DNA of 64,000 nucleotides, from positions 248,001-312,000 of the forward strand of contig JAPVLO010000518.1 in NCBI GenBank assembly GCA_027257055.1, written 5' to 3'. Under the pieces are notes generated by a model. It was not told the DNA's origin. It did no database searches and was given only the letters and a program-made list of their open reading frames with translations. This DNA is from Cephalopachus bancanus. Taxonomy: Eukaryota; Chordata; Mammalia; Primates; Tarsiidae. The translations under genes were made by a program, and so were the position numbers. Below, piece after piece: positions 53,190 through 63,960 of this stretch (the stretch's first letter is position 1; each line of letters begins with the position of its first letter).

Positions 53190-54891
53190 CTTCATGTTTA
53201 AGACAAAGCAGTGGTATATGCTAGAGGCATGGAAGGTGAAACAATGTGTCATTTGACAATGTGTTATTGTCATACAGCTTGGAGACAGATGTGAGAATAC
53301 CTGATTCAGGTCACTTTTACTTCTTTTGTATACTTTTATTAAAAAATTCGATACTGGATCTCTTGCAGCCAACTCAGTTCTGTCTACATTAAAAAAGGGA
53401 AGCACCCTGTGTCCTTTCCCTTCAAAAACTGCAAGGCTGGGGGCATGGGCCAGGTGAGCATCTGATCCACTGCCAGGCACAGAGGCGCACGGAGCAGGTG
53501 CCAAAGCCCCAGGGCTCTGCACTGTGCACTTCCATTCTTCCCTGGGATTGCTAATCCTTTGAACACCTTGGGTTCACACAGCTCACAGTGCATTCCAGCC
53601 AGCTATCCTATGGTTTGAAATCTTTATTTCAGAATACTGGCAATAAGCAGCCCAGACAACCAAGGCTTTGTTCAAATTTCTACATGTTTTAGAGCTTGAG
53701 GAGGTTTGGAATTTTTAGGTTATGGGAGAGAAACTGCATCACCAGGGAAAGGGCTGCTCAGTATGGCTCATTAAACTGCAGTCCGTTTCTCACTTATTCA
53801 AATATCTGACAAACTTCCCTAGCGGCTTGGCTTAAATCCACCCTTGTTCTGTACCCCATGCGGTGTTACGCAGTCTGACTTATTCTTATGGCAGCTGCTC
53901 CCTTATCCTACTGCTGTACTCTGAGGTGACCCTGCTGTCACATGAAGAGGGTTAGTTAGATTCTTGAAAGTCCTCCGAGATGAAGACAGACTCTTCGTGA
54001 AGCAAGTTAGTGTTGAGTCTGATTTTTTAAAATACCAAATTCTCTTTGACAACATGAATCACTTATTTTACAAGTTCTGTTGTGATGCTCCATAAAAATT
54101 TTGGATCACCTTAAGTGATTGTCCTTTGCTTCTACGACATGTCCCCTTCTCCTGCCACTGACTTCTTTTGCATGTCCCCGCAGTGCGTAAGACATCATTC
54201 CCTACACACTGTGGAATTGTCTACCCACCGGATTGTGTGTTTTGACAAAAGCAAAGGGGAGCTAGAAGCTTATAGCAGTAAAGTGCTCACTTCTTCAGGC
54301 TGAACAAGCTTCCTGAAGATGACAAACTCTGGGAGTACTCAGGTGTAATAAAAAAAACCAACGCCTTCAGTAAGGAATTTACTAATCTGAATGAAGTGAC
54401 TTAATTTTGCTTATGCATTGTCATTGTTAACTTTGTACAAAATAGTTCCCTAATATTCCAGATTCACTGAAGCCATTTAACTCAGCCAACTCTTGCTGAA
54501 GGGACTATCTGCTAAGCGGGGCCAAGCAGTGAGGAACAATGATTCTACCACCGCTTTTACCTCCTCCGTGCTCCATGTTGTGGGTTCTCCTGCATCCACT
54601 GGGGCTGTGCATTCACCCCAGAGGATTGCTTGGGCAGTCCCTGGAGAAGCCACATCTTACATTACCGTGGCCTAATAGCAGCCTCTCACTTCTGCAGTTC
54701 TTTGCATTAGAGGATGTAGCATCCATCCCTAGCATCTTAGACTTCCTTTTTGCTCTTATTTGGGCAACTGCAGATGTGTGCTCTTAGTTTCTGTCTTCCC
54801 TCACTGTAAAAACCTTCTATTGGGTCTTGCCACTTAGATAAGATGAAAAACAGGCTCTTGATAGAGTTTTCTCTTGCCCTCGTGTCCTAGA
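53190..54891. other. Mostly unique sequence
   Basis: About 1.7 kb. The 125-codon minus frame (53145-53522) overlaps a MIR, and others are shorter. No domain, repeat family or RNA gene recognised. Confidence 0.45.
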
Positions 54892-55375
54892 GCAGTGCTT
54901 CTCAGACTTCAATGGCTAATTGAAGCTACTTGAGGATCGATTAAAAAGGCAGATTTTAGCCGGGCTCGGTGGCTCAGCCTGTAATCCCGCGCCTTTGGGA
55001 GGCTGAGGTGAGTGGATTGCCTGAGCCCGCGGGTTCAAGACCCGCCTGGGCAGCGAGACCTCATCTCTACAATAAATCAAAAAATCAGCCGGGCGTGGTA
55101 GCGCATGCCTGTAATTCCGGCTACTTGGAAGGCTGAGGCGGAAGGATCGCCGGAGCCCAGCAGGTCGAGGCTGCAGTGGCCGGGAGCGGCCACTGTACTC
55201 CAGTCTGGGCGACAGAGTGAGACTCCAACTCAAAAAAAAAAAACAAAAAAACAAAAAAACAAAAAGGCAGATTTTGAGTCAGCAGATCTTAGATGAGGCT
55301 TGAGATTCTGCATTTCTGACAAGCTCCTAGGTGCTGTAATGTAAACTGCCAAACCTGTTTTTTGAGCACAAGGTA
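54892..55375 (+). mobile_element. MER5A (hAT-Charlie), split by an Alu
   Basis: CAGTGCTTCTCAGACTTCAATGG, GCTACTTGAGGATC, then after the Alu TTAGATGAGGCTTGAGATTCTGCATTTCTGACAAGCTCC, matching MER5A order. An Alu at 54959-55260 divides it. Confidence 0.85.
54959..55260 (+). mobile_element. Alu dimer, lemur-type, young
   Basis: GCCGGGCTCGGTGGCTCAGCC to GAGACTCCAACTC plus an AAACAAAAAAAC tail. Perfect 15 bp duplication AAAAAGGCAGATTTT (54943-54957 and 55261-55275). Very CpG-rich, probably one of the youngest insertions in the window. Confidence 0.97.
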
Positions 55376-55754
55376 TTAGACTCAATGACACTATGATGGC
55401 GTCTTAAGTGTACCCCTCCAGCACAGCCCATGTTTCAATTTGGGGCATAGAGATACTTTCCCCACTCCTGTTGCTCCCCCCAACCCCAGCTTCACAGCTC
55501 TGCCTTAGTCACATGCAAATTCATCCCTCTCCCTGAACTTAGGTGCATTTTCACAGTCTTGTGCCCTTCCAACAGGAGGCTGTATTCGGTTTGTCAAAAT
55601 CTCAGATTCATCAAACATTATGGCTTGAACTCTACCGACCTCTCTGGACTGGCCTCTTGTTCCCCTTCCTTATCCTAGTCACCTTCCTAGGAACTAATAT
55701 TGGCTGAGAGGTCACTATAGGTAAGGCTCTGTCCTTGGATCCCTAAAAATTCTC
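55376..55754. other. Unassigned sequence
   Basis: Nothing recognised. Confidence 0.4.
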
Positions 55755-56085
55755 TTTCATTCATCAGGGCTCTTGTACACACTGTGCCTTTAGCAGGCAT
55801 CCCCTCCCACTCCTTTGCTATTGAGTGGTAAGTGGCTCATGCCACCTCCTCTGGGTAGCACTCCTGGATCCCCCTAGCCACGGTTGCTCGAACTCTTCTG
55901 TGTTCCCACAGCTTCCCGGACAGATCTGTCTTTTTTGTTTGTTTGTTGTTCACTTGCCTGCCTCTATCTCCCAAATGTACCCTCTCGACTATGAGTTCCT
56001 TAGGGGTCTGTAAAATGCCTTGTTATTTATAGTGTCCCTCTCAGTGCCTTTCTCTGCTCATTGAATTAACACAAGTGCATTCTGC
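55755..56085 (+). mobile_element. L2 3'-region fragment
   Basis: CTTGTACACACTGTGCCTTTAGC, GCCACCTCCTCTGGGTAGCAC, GTGTTCCCACAGC, CACTTGCCTGCCTC and GACTATGAGTTCCTTAGGGG are in L2 consensus order. Confidence 0.8.
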
Positions 56086-56344
56086 CTGCTAACCTATCTG
56101 CTCTTCAGGAAAGTCAAACCCTCTCTCAACTCCTGGGTCATGCAGTTAGGTAAGCAGCAGCTAAGTGATGCTATCCACTCTACTGGATCCATTGGAATAC
56201 AAGGAGTGAAGGAAAATGGGAGGGACAGGAACTGAAGGCCGGCATGTGTCCACAGTGCTCCCTATGGTTTGTGTTGGACAGTCGACAGGACAAGTCGAAA
56301 ACAGCAGAATCAAATATTCCTATGTGATACTCTGAAAGACAGCA

Positions 56345-56550
56345 CTGCATGGCGTTGAAGAGCATCATGCCATGGATTAGATAACCCGGGCTTAATCTGA
56401 GCAAGCAACTTGACTTTTTGAGCCCTGTTTTCCTGATAGGACTAGTACTCATCACAGAGGCGGCTGTTGTGAGGATTTAAATGGGCTTATCCATGACCGG
56501 CACTTATCTCAGTGCCTGGCACAAAGGAAGCACTGTGTACATGGTAGTTA
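56345..56550 (+). mobile_element. MIR
   Basis: GCATGGCGTTGAAGAGCATC, GAGCAAGCAACTTGAC, GGCTGTTGTGAGGATTTAAATG and CTCAGTGCCTGGCACAAAGG. Confidence 0.88.
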
Positions 56551-56589
56551 TATTACGTATTACCACATTAATCTGTGTATAATAAAATG

Positions 56590-56735
56590 TTGCAGGGCTA
56601 GAATCAGACAAACTTGTCTGCAGTTGGGTGACACTGGGTGAATTACCAAAACTTATCTTTCCTTTACAAGCTTCTACAGGAATAATATCATTTCTAAATT
56701 CTGTGATACTATCAATAGAAAGACATTTCATTGAT
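56590..56735 (+). mobile_element. Second MIR fragment
   Basis: GGGCTAGAATCAGACAAACTTG, TTGGGTGACACTGGGTGAATTACC and CTTATCTTTCCTTTACAAG. A MIR 3' end (GAGCACAGAGCTTGGAAGGTGAG) at 57160-57240, beyond the following Alu, may belong to it. Confidence 0.6.
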
Positions 56736-56755
56736 TCAATGACAGCCTTTCTTTT

Positions 56756-57048
56756 TTTTAATTTGTTTTGAGTTGGAGTCTCACTCTATTGCCCAGGCCG
56801 GAGTACAGTGGCTTGCTCACGACCACTGGAGACTCAATCAGCTGGGCTTAGGTGACCCTTCTGTCTCAACCTCCCAAGTAGTTGGAACCACAGGTATGCG
56901 CCACCATGCCCAGATACTTTTTGATTTATTGTAGAGACGAGGTCTCACTAAGTTTCCCAGGCTAGTCTCAAATCCCTAGGCTCAGGCAATCCTCTTGTCT
57001 CTGCCTCCCAAAGTGCTGAATTACAGGTGTGAGCCACTGCACCTGGCT
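56756..57048 (-). mobile_element. Alu dimer
   Basis: TTTTAATTTGTTTTGAGTTGGAG to GAGCCACTGCACCTGGCT; perfect 13 bp duplication AGCCTTTCTTTTT (56743-56755 and 57049-57061). Confidence 0.95.
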
Positions 57049-57240
57049 AGCCTTTCTTTTTATAGAGGTCCGGAGAAAGAAAATATGAACAGTACAAATT
57101 GTCTGACAGCTTTGTCTTAGAATTGAGGAAACATAGCTACTTGGAGGACTCCAAGAGACAATATCTGAAATGCTCTTGAGCACAGAGCTTGGAAGGTGAG
57201 TAAACACTCAGTACCTATAGCTGTTATTATCACTATTATG

Positions 57241-58570
57241 AATAGAGCAGCCCATGGATTGGAATAGCACACACTTCAGGACTTGTGTCTCTGTCACTAG
57301 CTTCCCTCATAGGAGAGGTCTTGCAGGCATAATTATCCCCGTGCTTTGATCTGCAACATGGAATGACTCAGCCTAGTCAGTAAAGAAGCTGAGACGATAC
57401 ATTAAATATCTGATAGAAACTACTCTCCAATAAGTTCATTAGAAGTCTTCCTCATAAGTCAAATATCACTGTTGATGTGAGTCATTCCATTTTAGTTAGC
57501 AGGCATAGGAGGACAAGTATCTGTTTATTTCAACACCATCCACTGCATCCATCAGATGAGTATACAGTAGACCCTGTATTGCTAGGGTTAGGGTTCAGTG
57601 GTCAGCTTGCCCTTCCCAACTTCCTTTCCCCTCTGGCCAATGAATTGTCAGCAGAAATCTGCTCTAGGAAACTTTTGCTTCCCTAATACAGACCCTGTCC
57701 CTTCCTCTTGCTCCTTCATTCTAAAGGAACATTTAAAAAATGGCAGGAACTTCAGTAGCCATCCAATGACTATGAAGAAATGGGAAAGAGAATCAAGGAA
57801 ATTTGTATACTGGCCTTGGGAAGTTGTTGAAACAAATTCCAGCAATTTTATGTGAGAAAAAGAAAACTATTTAAGCCACTCTAGTTGAGCGTGCTGCTAC
57901 TTTCAGCTGAAAGCATTCCTAATTAATACAGTATGGTACAAAAATGAATATTTGCTGTGGTGAAAGCCTGTCAATGTGTGCTAAGAACCAACACAACAGC
58001 AGGAAGATAAACTAAAAAATTGTTCAAGACTCTTCCTAGATACCTGTAGAACTCAAATTCATAATGTCCCATGTCTCCATTTCTTTGGAGCCTGAATGTA
58101 CACTTTCCTCAAGGAGAAATCACTAGCTCAAGCCAAATTCAGCTACCCAATTCAGAGCTATCCTGAGTTGGAAATGCATAGGCCTACATTAGTTCACATT
58201 ATTTTATTTGGGGTGCTGGATGCTGTGAGCCTTTCTAAACAAAGTGGGAGAGGATTTCCAGAGTTGATCCAGACAGAGGAATTTCCTTTTCTTGAAAAAC
58301 TCAGGTTAACAACTCATATACTTCAGCCACTATATTATGAGTCGTAAAAACAGGAAGACTTATGCTTTTATTAGGCTAAAGAAGTAACTAATTCAGACTG
58401 CCCTTGAGACTTCCAGACTCTCTTGGGGTATCCAAAGTATTTCTGACAGTTTTCTCTGGGCATAGGATGGGAATCCATGATTCCAGAGTAAACAATGCTT
58501 GTTTATAAGGCTGTTATGGTACTCCATGGGCAGAATTGAGATACTCATGTTCATGGCTCCATGAATACCT
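57241..58570. other. Repeat-poor unique sequence
   Basis: About 1.3 kb with no recognised transposon. Short frames (69, 85, 83 codons) carry no known domain. Confidence 0.45.
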
Positions 58571-58589
58571 GGGGTGGGGGGTGGGAGGG
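58571..58589 (+). repeat. Potential G-quadruplex tract
   Basis: GGGGTGGGGGGTGGGAGGG: four G-runs of three or more separated by single bases. It adjoins an L2 3'-end fragment (ACTGTGCTTATTCATCTTTGC, to about 58680). Confidence 0.85.
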
Positions 58590-58685
58590 CAGGTACTGTG
58601 CTTATTCATCTTTGCATTCCACCACTTACACACAGCAGAAGGTACTCAATAGAAGCAGGCTAAATACCGCATAAATGAAACAGTT
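58590..58685 (+). mobile_element. L2 3'-end fragment
   Basis: GGCAGGTACTGTGCTTATTCATCTTTGC, then CAGAAGGTACTCAATAGAAG match the L2 terminal text. Confidence 0.75.
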
Positions 58686-58689
58686 TCTA

Positions 58690-59319
58690 TTAAGAGTGGG
58701 TTGGCAATTCAAATTTCATTGCTGTACTCTAAGAATATTACACTTGTGGAAAATCAACTTAGTGACTAATGATTTAGGTTATATAAACATTCAATAGCAC
58801 AGTCCCCAATAATTATGTTTATGTTTGATTAGTGCAACTATCATTCGTGTCTGCCCATTTAATTTGCTTTAGTACAATACTCATTACAAGTAAACTTGGA
58901 GAGTTTTCCCAGTTAAGACAATTTTCTTATTGAGTTTAGAATCTATTTTCCCAGTGGAAACCAGATAATGTAGCCAAAAAGGTTTCAGGTCTCTTTTCTC
59001 TCTGTTTGCCAATTTTTATATTCTGTTTCACAGAAATAAAACTCAGAATCATAATTCCTCATTGTACATACGTTGTACATACATACTATTTTTCTTTGCT
59101 TACAATGATGTCGATGATAATTTAAATAATGTTAATAGCACACAAGGTGTGCTATAGAAAATAAGATTTGAGTCCTTGGCGAGCAACTAGCGACTCAAGT
59201 AGAAGTGAACAAAGTCTTTAAAATACATGCTTGTAAATTGAGTAGCTGATATGTTGGCCCACTTACAATACATCTAGCATCAGGGTTGTTGCTGTACATA
59301 ATTTAACTAAGCTTCACAT
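58690..59319. other. Repeat-free AT-rich sequence
   Basis: About 630 bp without a recognised repeat or frame. Confidence 0.45.
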
Positions 59320-59460
59320 CAGTGTTATTCTCTCTTTTTAATGTAACCAGGGAAATGAAGCTCTGAGAGGTTAAGTACCTTATTTTTGGTTACTTGGTTA
59401 GTAAGAGGTGGTGCTTAGAGTCTAACCCAGGACTCTCTGGGGGTACAGACTCCTGTCCTA
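59320..59460 (-). mobile_element. MIR fragment (reverse)
   Basis: GGGAAATGAAGCTCTGAGAGGTTAAGTACC, then GTAAGAGGTGGTGCTTAGAGTCTAACCC. Confidence 0.75.
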
Positions 59461-59889
59461 CATACACTCTGTCTGGGGAGCTATGAGGGAGCCTCTCCAT
59501 GAGGATTAAAACCCTAATTCCAAAGAGCATTGGTATAGGTGATTCTAATTTAAGAAAACTCACCACCTAGAGCTAGTATGTCAGAAGAATTCTCTCACTT
59601 CCCATGAATACTTAGGCATGGTGCCTTTGGAAACATTTGCTGTGTGTATAAATTATTTCCTTCTCATAATTACTTTACATTCTCTTGTCAAGAACACAAT
59701 TATTGTGAGATATTCTTAGGGAGCATAGTATTCATCAAGGAATTTTTAAAAATGATTTTCATCGAAAGATTATATTTCATGTGATAGGCCAGATGCTACT
59801 CAGTTTAATTTCTTATTTTGAAATAAAGTATAATCAAGTGAAGGATGAACTTATTTAGAATGATTTCAGTGAGGACTGGGGTTAAGGAG
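59461..59889. other. Unassigned sequence
   Basis: No recognised repeat or coding evidence. Confidence 0.4.
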
Positions 59890-59897
59890 GTTCGGAC

Positions 59898-60117
59898 CAG
59901 GAGTATCCAACCTTTTGGCTTTCCTGGGCCACAGTGAGTTAACAGGAATTGTCTTGGGTTGCATTCAAATTATATAACATAGTTAGTGTATATACACAAT
60001 AAGATTTTTGAAGAATATTTTTTAATTATAAAGTTTAGAAAATTAAGGATGATGGGGCTGCATTGCTAGCTGTGGTGGGCCATCTGTGGTCTGCGGGTCA
60101 TGGGCTGGACATGCCTG
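59898..60117. mobile_element. hAT-type non-autonomous element (220 bp)
   Basis: Ends CAGGAGTATCCAACC and GGCTGGACATGCCTG form imperfect inverted repeats. 8 bp flanks GTTCGGAC (59890-59897) and GTTTAGAC (60118-60125) match at 6 of 8. Interior TTTTGGCTTTCCTGGGCCAC and GTGGGCCATCTGTGGTCTGCGG fit the Charlie/MER group. Confidence 0.82.
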
Positions 60118-60258
60118 GTTTAGACTGTCCATGGGGATTGGAGAAGCTACTAAATTAAAACAAACATACAAACAAAAACTCCTGCTTTATTTTTAAAGCT
60201 TAGGAAAATTTTGTATTTTAGGCCAAAATATGTTGTTGTTTAAAAGCTGTATCTACTG

Positions 60259-60547
60259 CAGGGCTTGGTGGCTCAGCCTGTAATCCCGCGCTTTGGGAGG
60301 CTGAGTTGGGTGGATTGCCTAAGCCTGAGGGTTTGAGACCCACCTGGGCAACTTGGTGAGCCCTCATCTCTACGATAAATCAAAAAATTAGCCGGGTGTG
60401 GTAGTGCATGCCTGTAGTTCCAGCTACTTGGAAGGCTGAGGTGGAAGGATCGCCAGAGCCAAGCAGGTCGAGGCTACGGTGACCGGGAGCGGCCATTGCA
60501 CTCCAGTCTGGGCGACAGAGTGAAACTCCAACTCAAAAAAAAAAAAA
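60259..60547 (+). mobile_element. Alu dimer, lemur-type
   Basis: CAGGGCTTGGTGGCTCAGCC to GAAACTCCAACTC plus A-tail. Perfect 17 bp duplication AAAAGCTGTATCTACTG (60242-60258 and 60548-60564). Confidence 0.96.
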
Positions 60548-60779
60548 AAAAGCTGTATCTACTGATGTTTTGATAGGAGCATAATATATTCACATGGCTC
60601 AGAAATAAAGTTTGAAAGATTAAGATGAAATCTCCATCCTCCCCACCCTCCACATCTTCCCATTTGCTATCCTCCTACTAATTAGGTAACTAACTTTTAG
60701 TACGTTTCTATCCTTTCAGAGATATTTAGAGCATAACCAAATGAATGCTAATAGGTATACACACACGTATCCTTTAACC

Positions 60780-61069
60780 CAGTGGTCCCCAAACTTTTTG
60801 ACATCAGGGACAGGTTTCATGGAAGATAATTTTTTTATGGATGGTGGAGTCGGGGGGAGAAATCATCAGGCATTAGATTCTCATAAGGAGGCCCAACCTA
60901 CATCCCTGTCATTCACAGTTAACAGCAGGGTTCGCGCTCCTATGAGAATCTAATGCAGCGGCCGATCTGACAGCAAGCGGAGCTCTGCTGGCTCGCCACT
61001 CACCTTATGCTGTGCGGCCTAGTTCCTAACACAGTACAGGTCCACCGCCTGGAGGCTGGGGAATCCCTG
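60780..61069 (-). mobile_element. MER1 (hAT-Charlie, non-autonomous) with a long internal hairpin
   Basis: Termini CAGTGGTCCCC and GGGGAATCCCTG; 8 bp flanks CTTTAACC (60772-60779) and CTTAAAAC (61070-61077) match at 6 of 8. GCATTAGATTCTCATAAGGAG and GCTCCTATGAGAATCTAATGC are near-perfect reverse complements, giving a ~20 bp stem characteristic of MER1. Confidence 0.92.
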
Positions 61070-61420
61070 CTTAAAACCAATTAAAAAATACTTATTAGTA
61101 TGCAATACACTTTCATTCTGTACCTGGCTTTTTTTGCAGTTGCATTGTATTGTTTGTATATGTGTTATCTATTGTACATAATAATTCAACTGACCTCCAT
61201 TTGATGGACATTTAGTTTCTAAAGTTTTTGCTGCAATGAATAACCTTATACATATCGTACACAAATATATCTGTAGGGTAAATTCCTAGAACTTTAATTG
61301 CTGGGTAAAAGGTTGTGTGTACTTGCAATCCGGTATGTATCACCATGTCACACTCACGGATACTGGAGCAATTCACTCTGCATCTCTGCATAAACTACGT
61401 ATGAAAGTCTATTTTCTCTT

Positions 61421-61744
61421 GGCTAGGCGTGGTGGCTCATGCCTGTAATCCCAGTACTGTGAGATGTTGAGGCATGAGAATTGCTTCAGTCCAGAAATTC
61501 ATGACCAACCTGGGTAGCATAGAGAGACCTTGTCTCTATAAAAAAATAAAAAAATTAGCTGGGTAGTATGTGCCTGTAGCCCCAGCTATTCAGGAAGCTG
61601 AGGTGGAAGGATCGCCTGAGCCTAGGAGGTCAGGGTTGAAGTCAAGGCTGCAGTGAACTGTGATCGTGCACTATACTCCAGTCTGGGCTATAGAATGAGA
61701 CTCTGACTCAAAAAGAAAAGAAAAGAAAAGAAAAGAAAAGATAA
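61421..61744 (+). mobile_element. Alu dimer, old, with (AAAAG)n tail
   Basis: GGCTAGGCGTGGTGGCTCATG to GAGACTCTGACTC, followed by about seven AAAAG units. Flanks GAAAGTCTATTTTCTC (61403-61418) and GAAAGCCTATTTCTC (61745-61759) are the duplication. Confidence 0.93.
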
Positions 61745-62029
61745 GAAAGCCTATTTCTCCATGGACTTACTAACACAATAAATTATCAATTTTTTGAAGT
61801 CTTCCTAAAGAATTTGATTTACATTTCTCTTATTTTGAGTAAGGTCAAATGTCTTTTCATATGTTTAAGTCATTTGTAATTCCTCTTTGATAACCTTTAA
61901 AAAAACATATTTTGCCTGTTTTTCTTTTGCTTCACTTTTTTTTAATGATTTCTAGGAACTCTTTATATAATAGATAAGCTTAGTCCTTTGTGATAAAAGT
62001 TACACATATTTTCCCTGTTAGTTTTTTTT

Positions 62030-62370
62030 TAATGTCTTTTAAAAAAATTATTTTAAAATTGTGGGGTACAGTTAAGGGTTAGGTATACAAATATTCATTG
62101 TGAAGTTACCCTTGTTGATGAGGTGTGTCCCCCCTTCCCCAGGCAGATATTGACTACCGTTAATCCCAACTCCCTACCCGCCCCCACCACCGTAGTTTCC
62201 CCGTCACTGTCAATCTTTTTCTTATAGTATTATGGTAGTTGTTCAAGGTCCACTTATGAGTGAGAACATGTGATACTCAGATCTTTGTTTCTGTGAAAGA
62301 TCACTCAGTATTATAAACTCTAATTCTACCCAGGTTGCTGTGAAATTCATGATTTTGTTCTTCTTTATGT
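62030..62370 (-). mobile_element. 5'-truncated young L1 3' tail
   Basis: A T/A-rich start, then TGTGGGGTACAGTTAAGGGT, ACTACCGTTAATCCCAAC, TGAGTGAGAACATGTGATACTC and TTGCTGTGAAATTCATG, one copy of the 3'UTR and the ORF2 end. AATGTCTTTT and TTATGTCACTTTT flanks suggest a decayed duplication. Confidence 0.88.
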
Positions 62371-63139
62371 CACTTTTTTATTTTGCTTAAGATATCTTTT
62401 GCCAGTTATCAGTTTTTGAATTTAGTAAATTTGAGGATATCAATCATTATTTTATTGCTTCTTGATTTTAACTCACAGTTGAAAAGGACTTTGATACTCT
62501 GACATTATATAAATTTTTTTTCATACTCGATTTTCATGATCCATTCTTTGATTAAATTCTAATTTATTGTCATATACGATGTGATATGTGAGTCAAATGT
62601 TGTTTTTGTTTTCCCATTGTATTCAGTGGTTCTAACACTATTTATTAATTAGCTCATCCTCACTGATATGCAATATTACCTTAGTCCTACAGAAAAATCC
62701 CATTTACGTATATTGGGGTCCATTTCTGAATTTTCTGCTCACTTTGGTCTGATTGTTTATTCATGCATCAGTGCCATACCATTCTACTTATTAAGGTTTT
62801 ATAATGTTACAAAGTCTAGTGGAAGCTAGTTCCCCATAACTGCTTTTTTTCAGAGCTTCCCTGACTATTCTTGCTTGCCTATTTTGCTATTTAAACCTTA
62901 AAATCACCTTGTATAGTTCACAAAAAGGGGGGTGGGGAGAAAGAGAGAAAGAGAGAGAGGGAGTATTTATTATGATTGGACTAAATTACATATTGATTTA
63001 GGAACAGTTGACATCTTAGTTGGAGAAGTTCAAGTTCTAAGGGGTTGCATTTGTTTAAGATGGAAAATGCTTCCCCTTTACAATACAGTTAGTTCACAAG
63101 ATAAATTATCATCATTTAAATTGCACATTCACTGTGTCT

Positions 63140-63640
63140 CCCAAATTGCTTAATGACTCCCCTGCCATCCTTTCTTCGTGGCCCTCCACTTCCTCTAGCC
63201 CCATGTACAGAGGTGGGCTCCCAGCAGCCATTTTGTAAGACACTGACCTGGTCTCAAGTGATTGGACTACTGAGGGACACCTGTCTCAAGTTGAGAAAAT
63301 CTGAGATCCATGACTAGAAATTTGGAGTTGGGAACTGAGAGCAAACATTACTTGTCTTTTGGTGGCTGGGCCTGTTACCTGTGGGATCCTAAGTTCTGCT
63401 GTATGACCAACACGGAGATACAGCTGATCCAGCGCAAAAAGAAGGAAGCAGACACATAGAGAATGGGACCAGACCAGAGATGAGACTCACAGAGTGGCTC
63501 CGGCTTCCATCCTTTCCAGGCTGCATTCCTATCCTTGAGCTCTATTAAATGTCTTTGTATCCTTACAATAATTTTAGCCACTTCAGCGAGCTGGCGTTGA
63601 TTTTTGATTCTTGCAACTAAAAGTGAATTGATACAGCCAG
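63140..63640 (+). mobile_element. ERVL-type LTR (MLT2-like)
   Basis: GTTACCTGTGGGATCCTAAGTTCTGCTGTATGACCAACACGG, GAGATACAGCTGATCC and GTGAATTGATACAGCCAG match the ERVL/MLT2 LTR group in order. The ends are unclear. Confidence 0.65.
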
Positions 63641-63729
63641 TTAACGCTTCCGTGTGAAATGATCTATATTAATTCTGTAATAATGTGGAAAAAAGTGGAA
63701 AACAATTTCCAAATTTATAAATGCTCTTA

Positions 63730-63960
63730 AACACTCAACAGTAACAACAATGAACATTTATCATAGGCTTGCCAAGTACTGTGTTTTAGCACTTTACGTG
63801 CTCTCTCATTCAGTCCCCACAACAAATCGATCTTATTTTATGGATGTGGACAGTGAGGTTAAATAAAAACTGCCTGCTCACATTCTGAGAAAGTCAAGAT
63901 TCAAACCCAGAAATGGAGGAATCACCGGGAGCTATGCTGCCTCCAACACTGACTTCGTCT
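63730..63960 (-). mobile_element. MIR (reverse)
   Basis: GAACATTTATCATAGGCTTGCCAAG, TTTTAGCACTTTACGTGC, TTATGGATGTGGACAGTGAGG and TCAAGATTCAAACCC. Confidence 0.8.

Larger units (their letters stand above)
60565..62930 (-). mobile_element. Old L1M (reverse), interrupted three times
   Basis: Reverse L1M text in order: CATGGCTCAGAAATAAAG, TTCTATCCTTTCAGAGATATTTAG, ATTTGATGGACATTTAG, TGCTGCAATGAATAACCTTATAC, GGGTAAATTCCTAGAACTTTAATTGC, GAGTAAGGTCAAATGTC, GAACTCTTTATATAATAG, TTGGGGTCCATTTCTG and GTGCCATACCATTC. MER1, Alu and young L1 tail insertions divide it. Confidence 0.85.

Noticed and set aside
57583..57595. Telomere-like TAGGGTTAGGGTT
   Set aside because: Only two units; too short to be an interstitial telomeric array.
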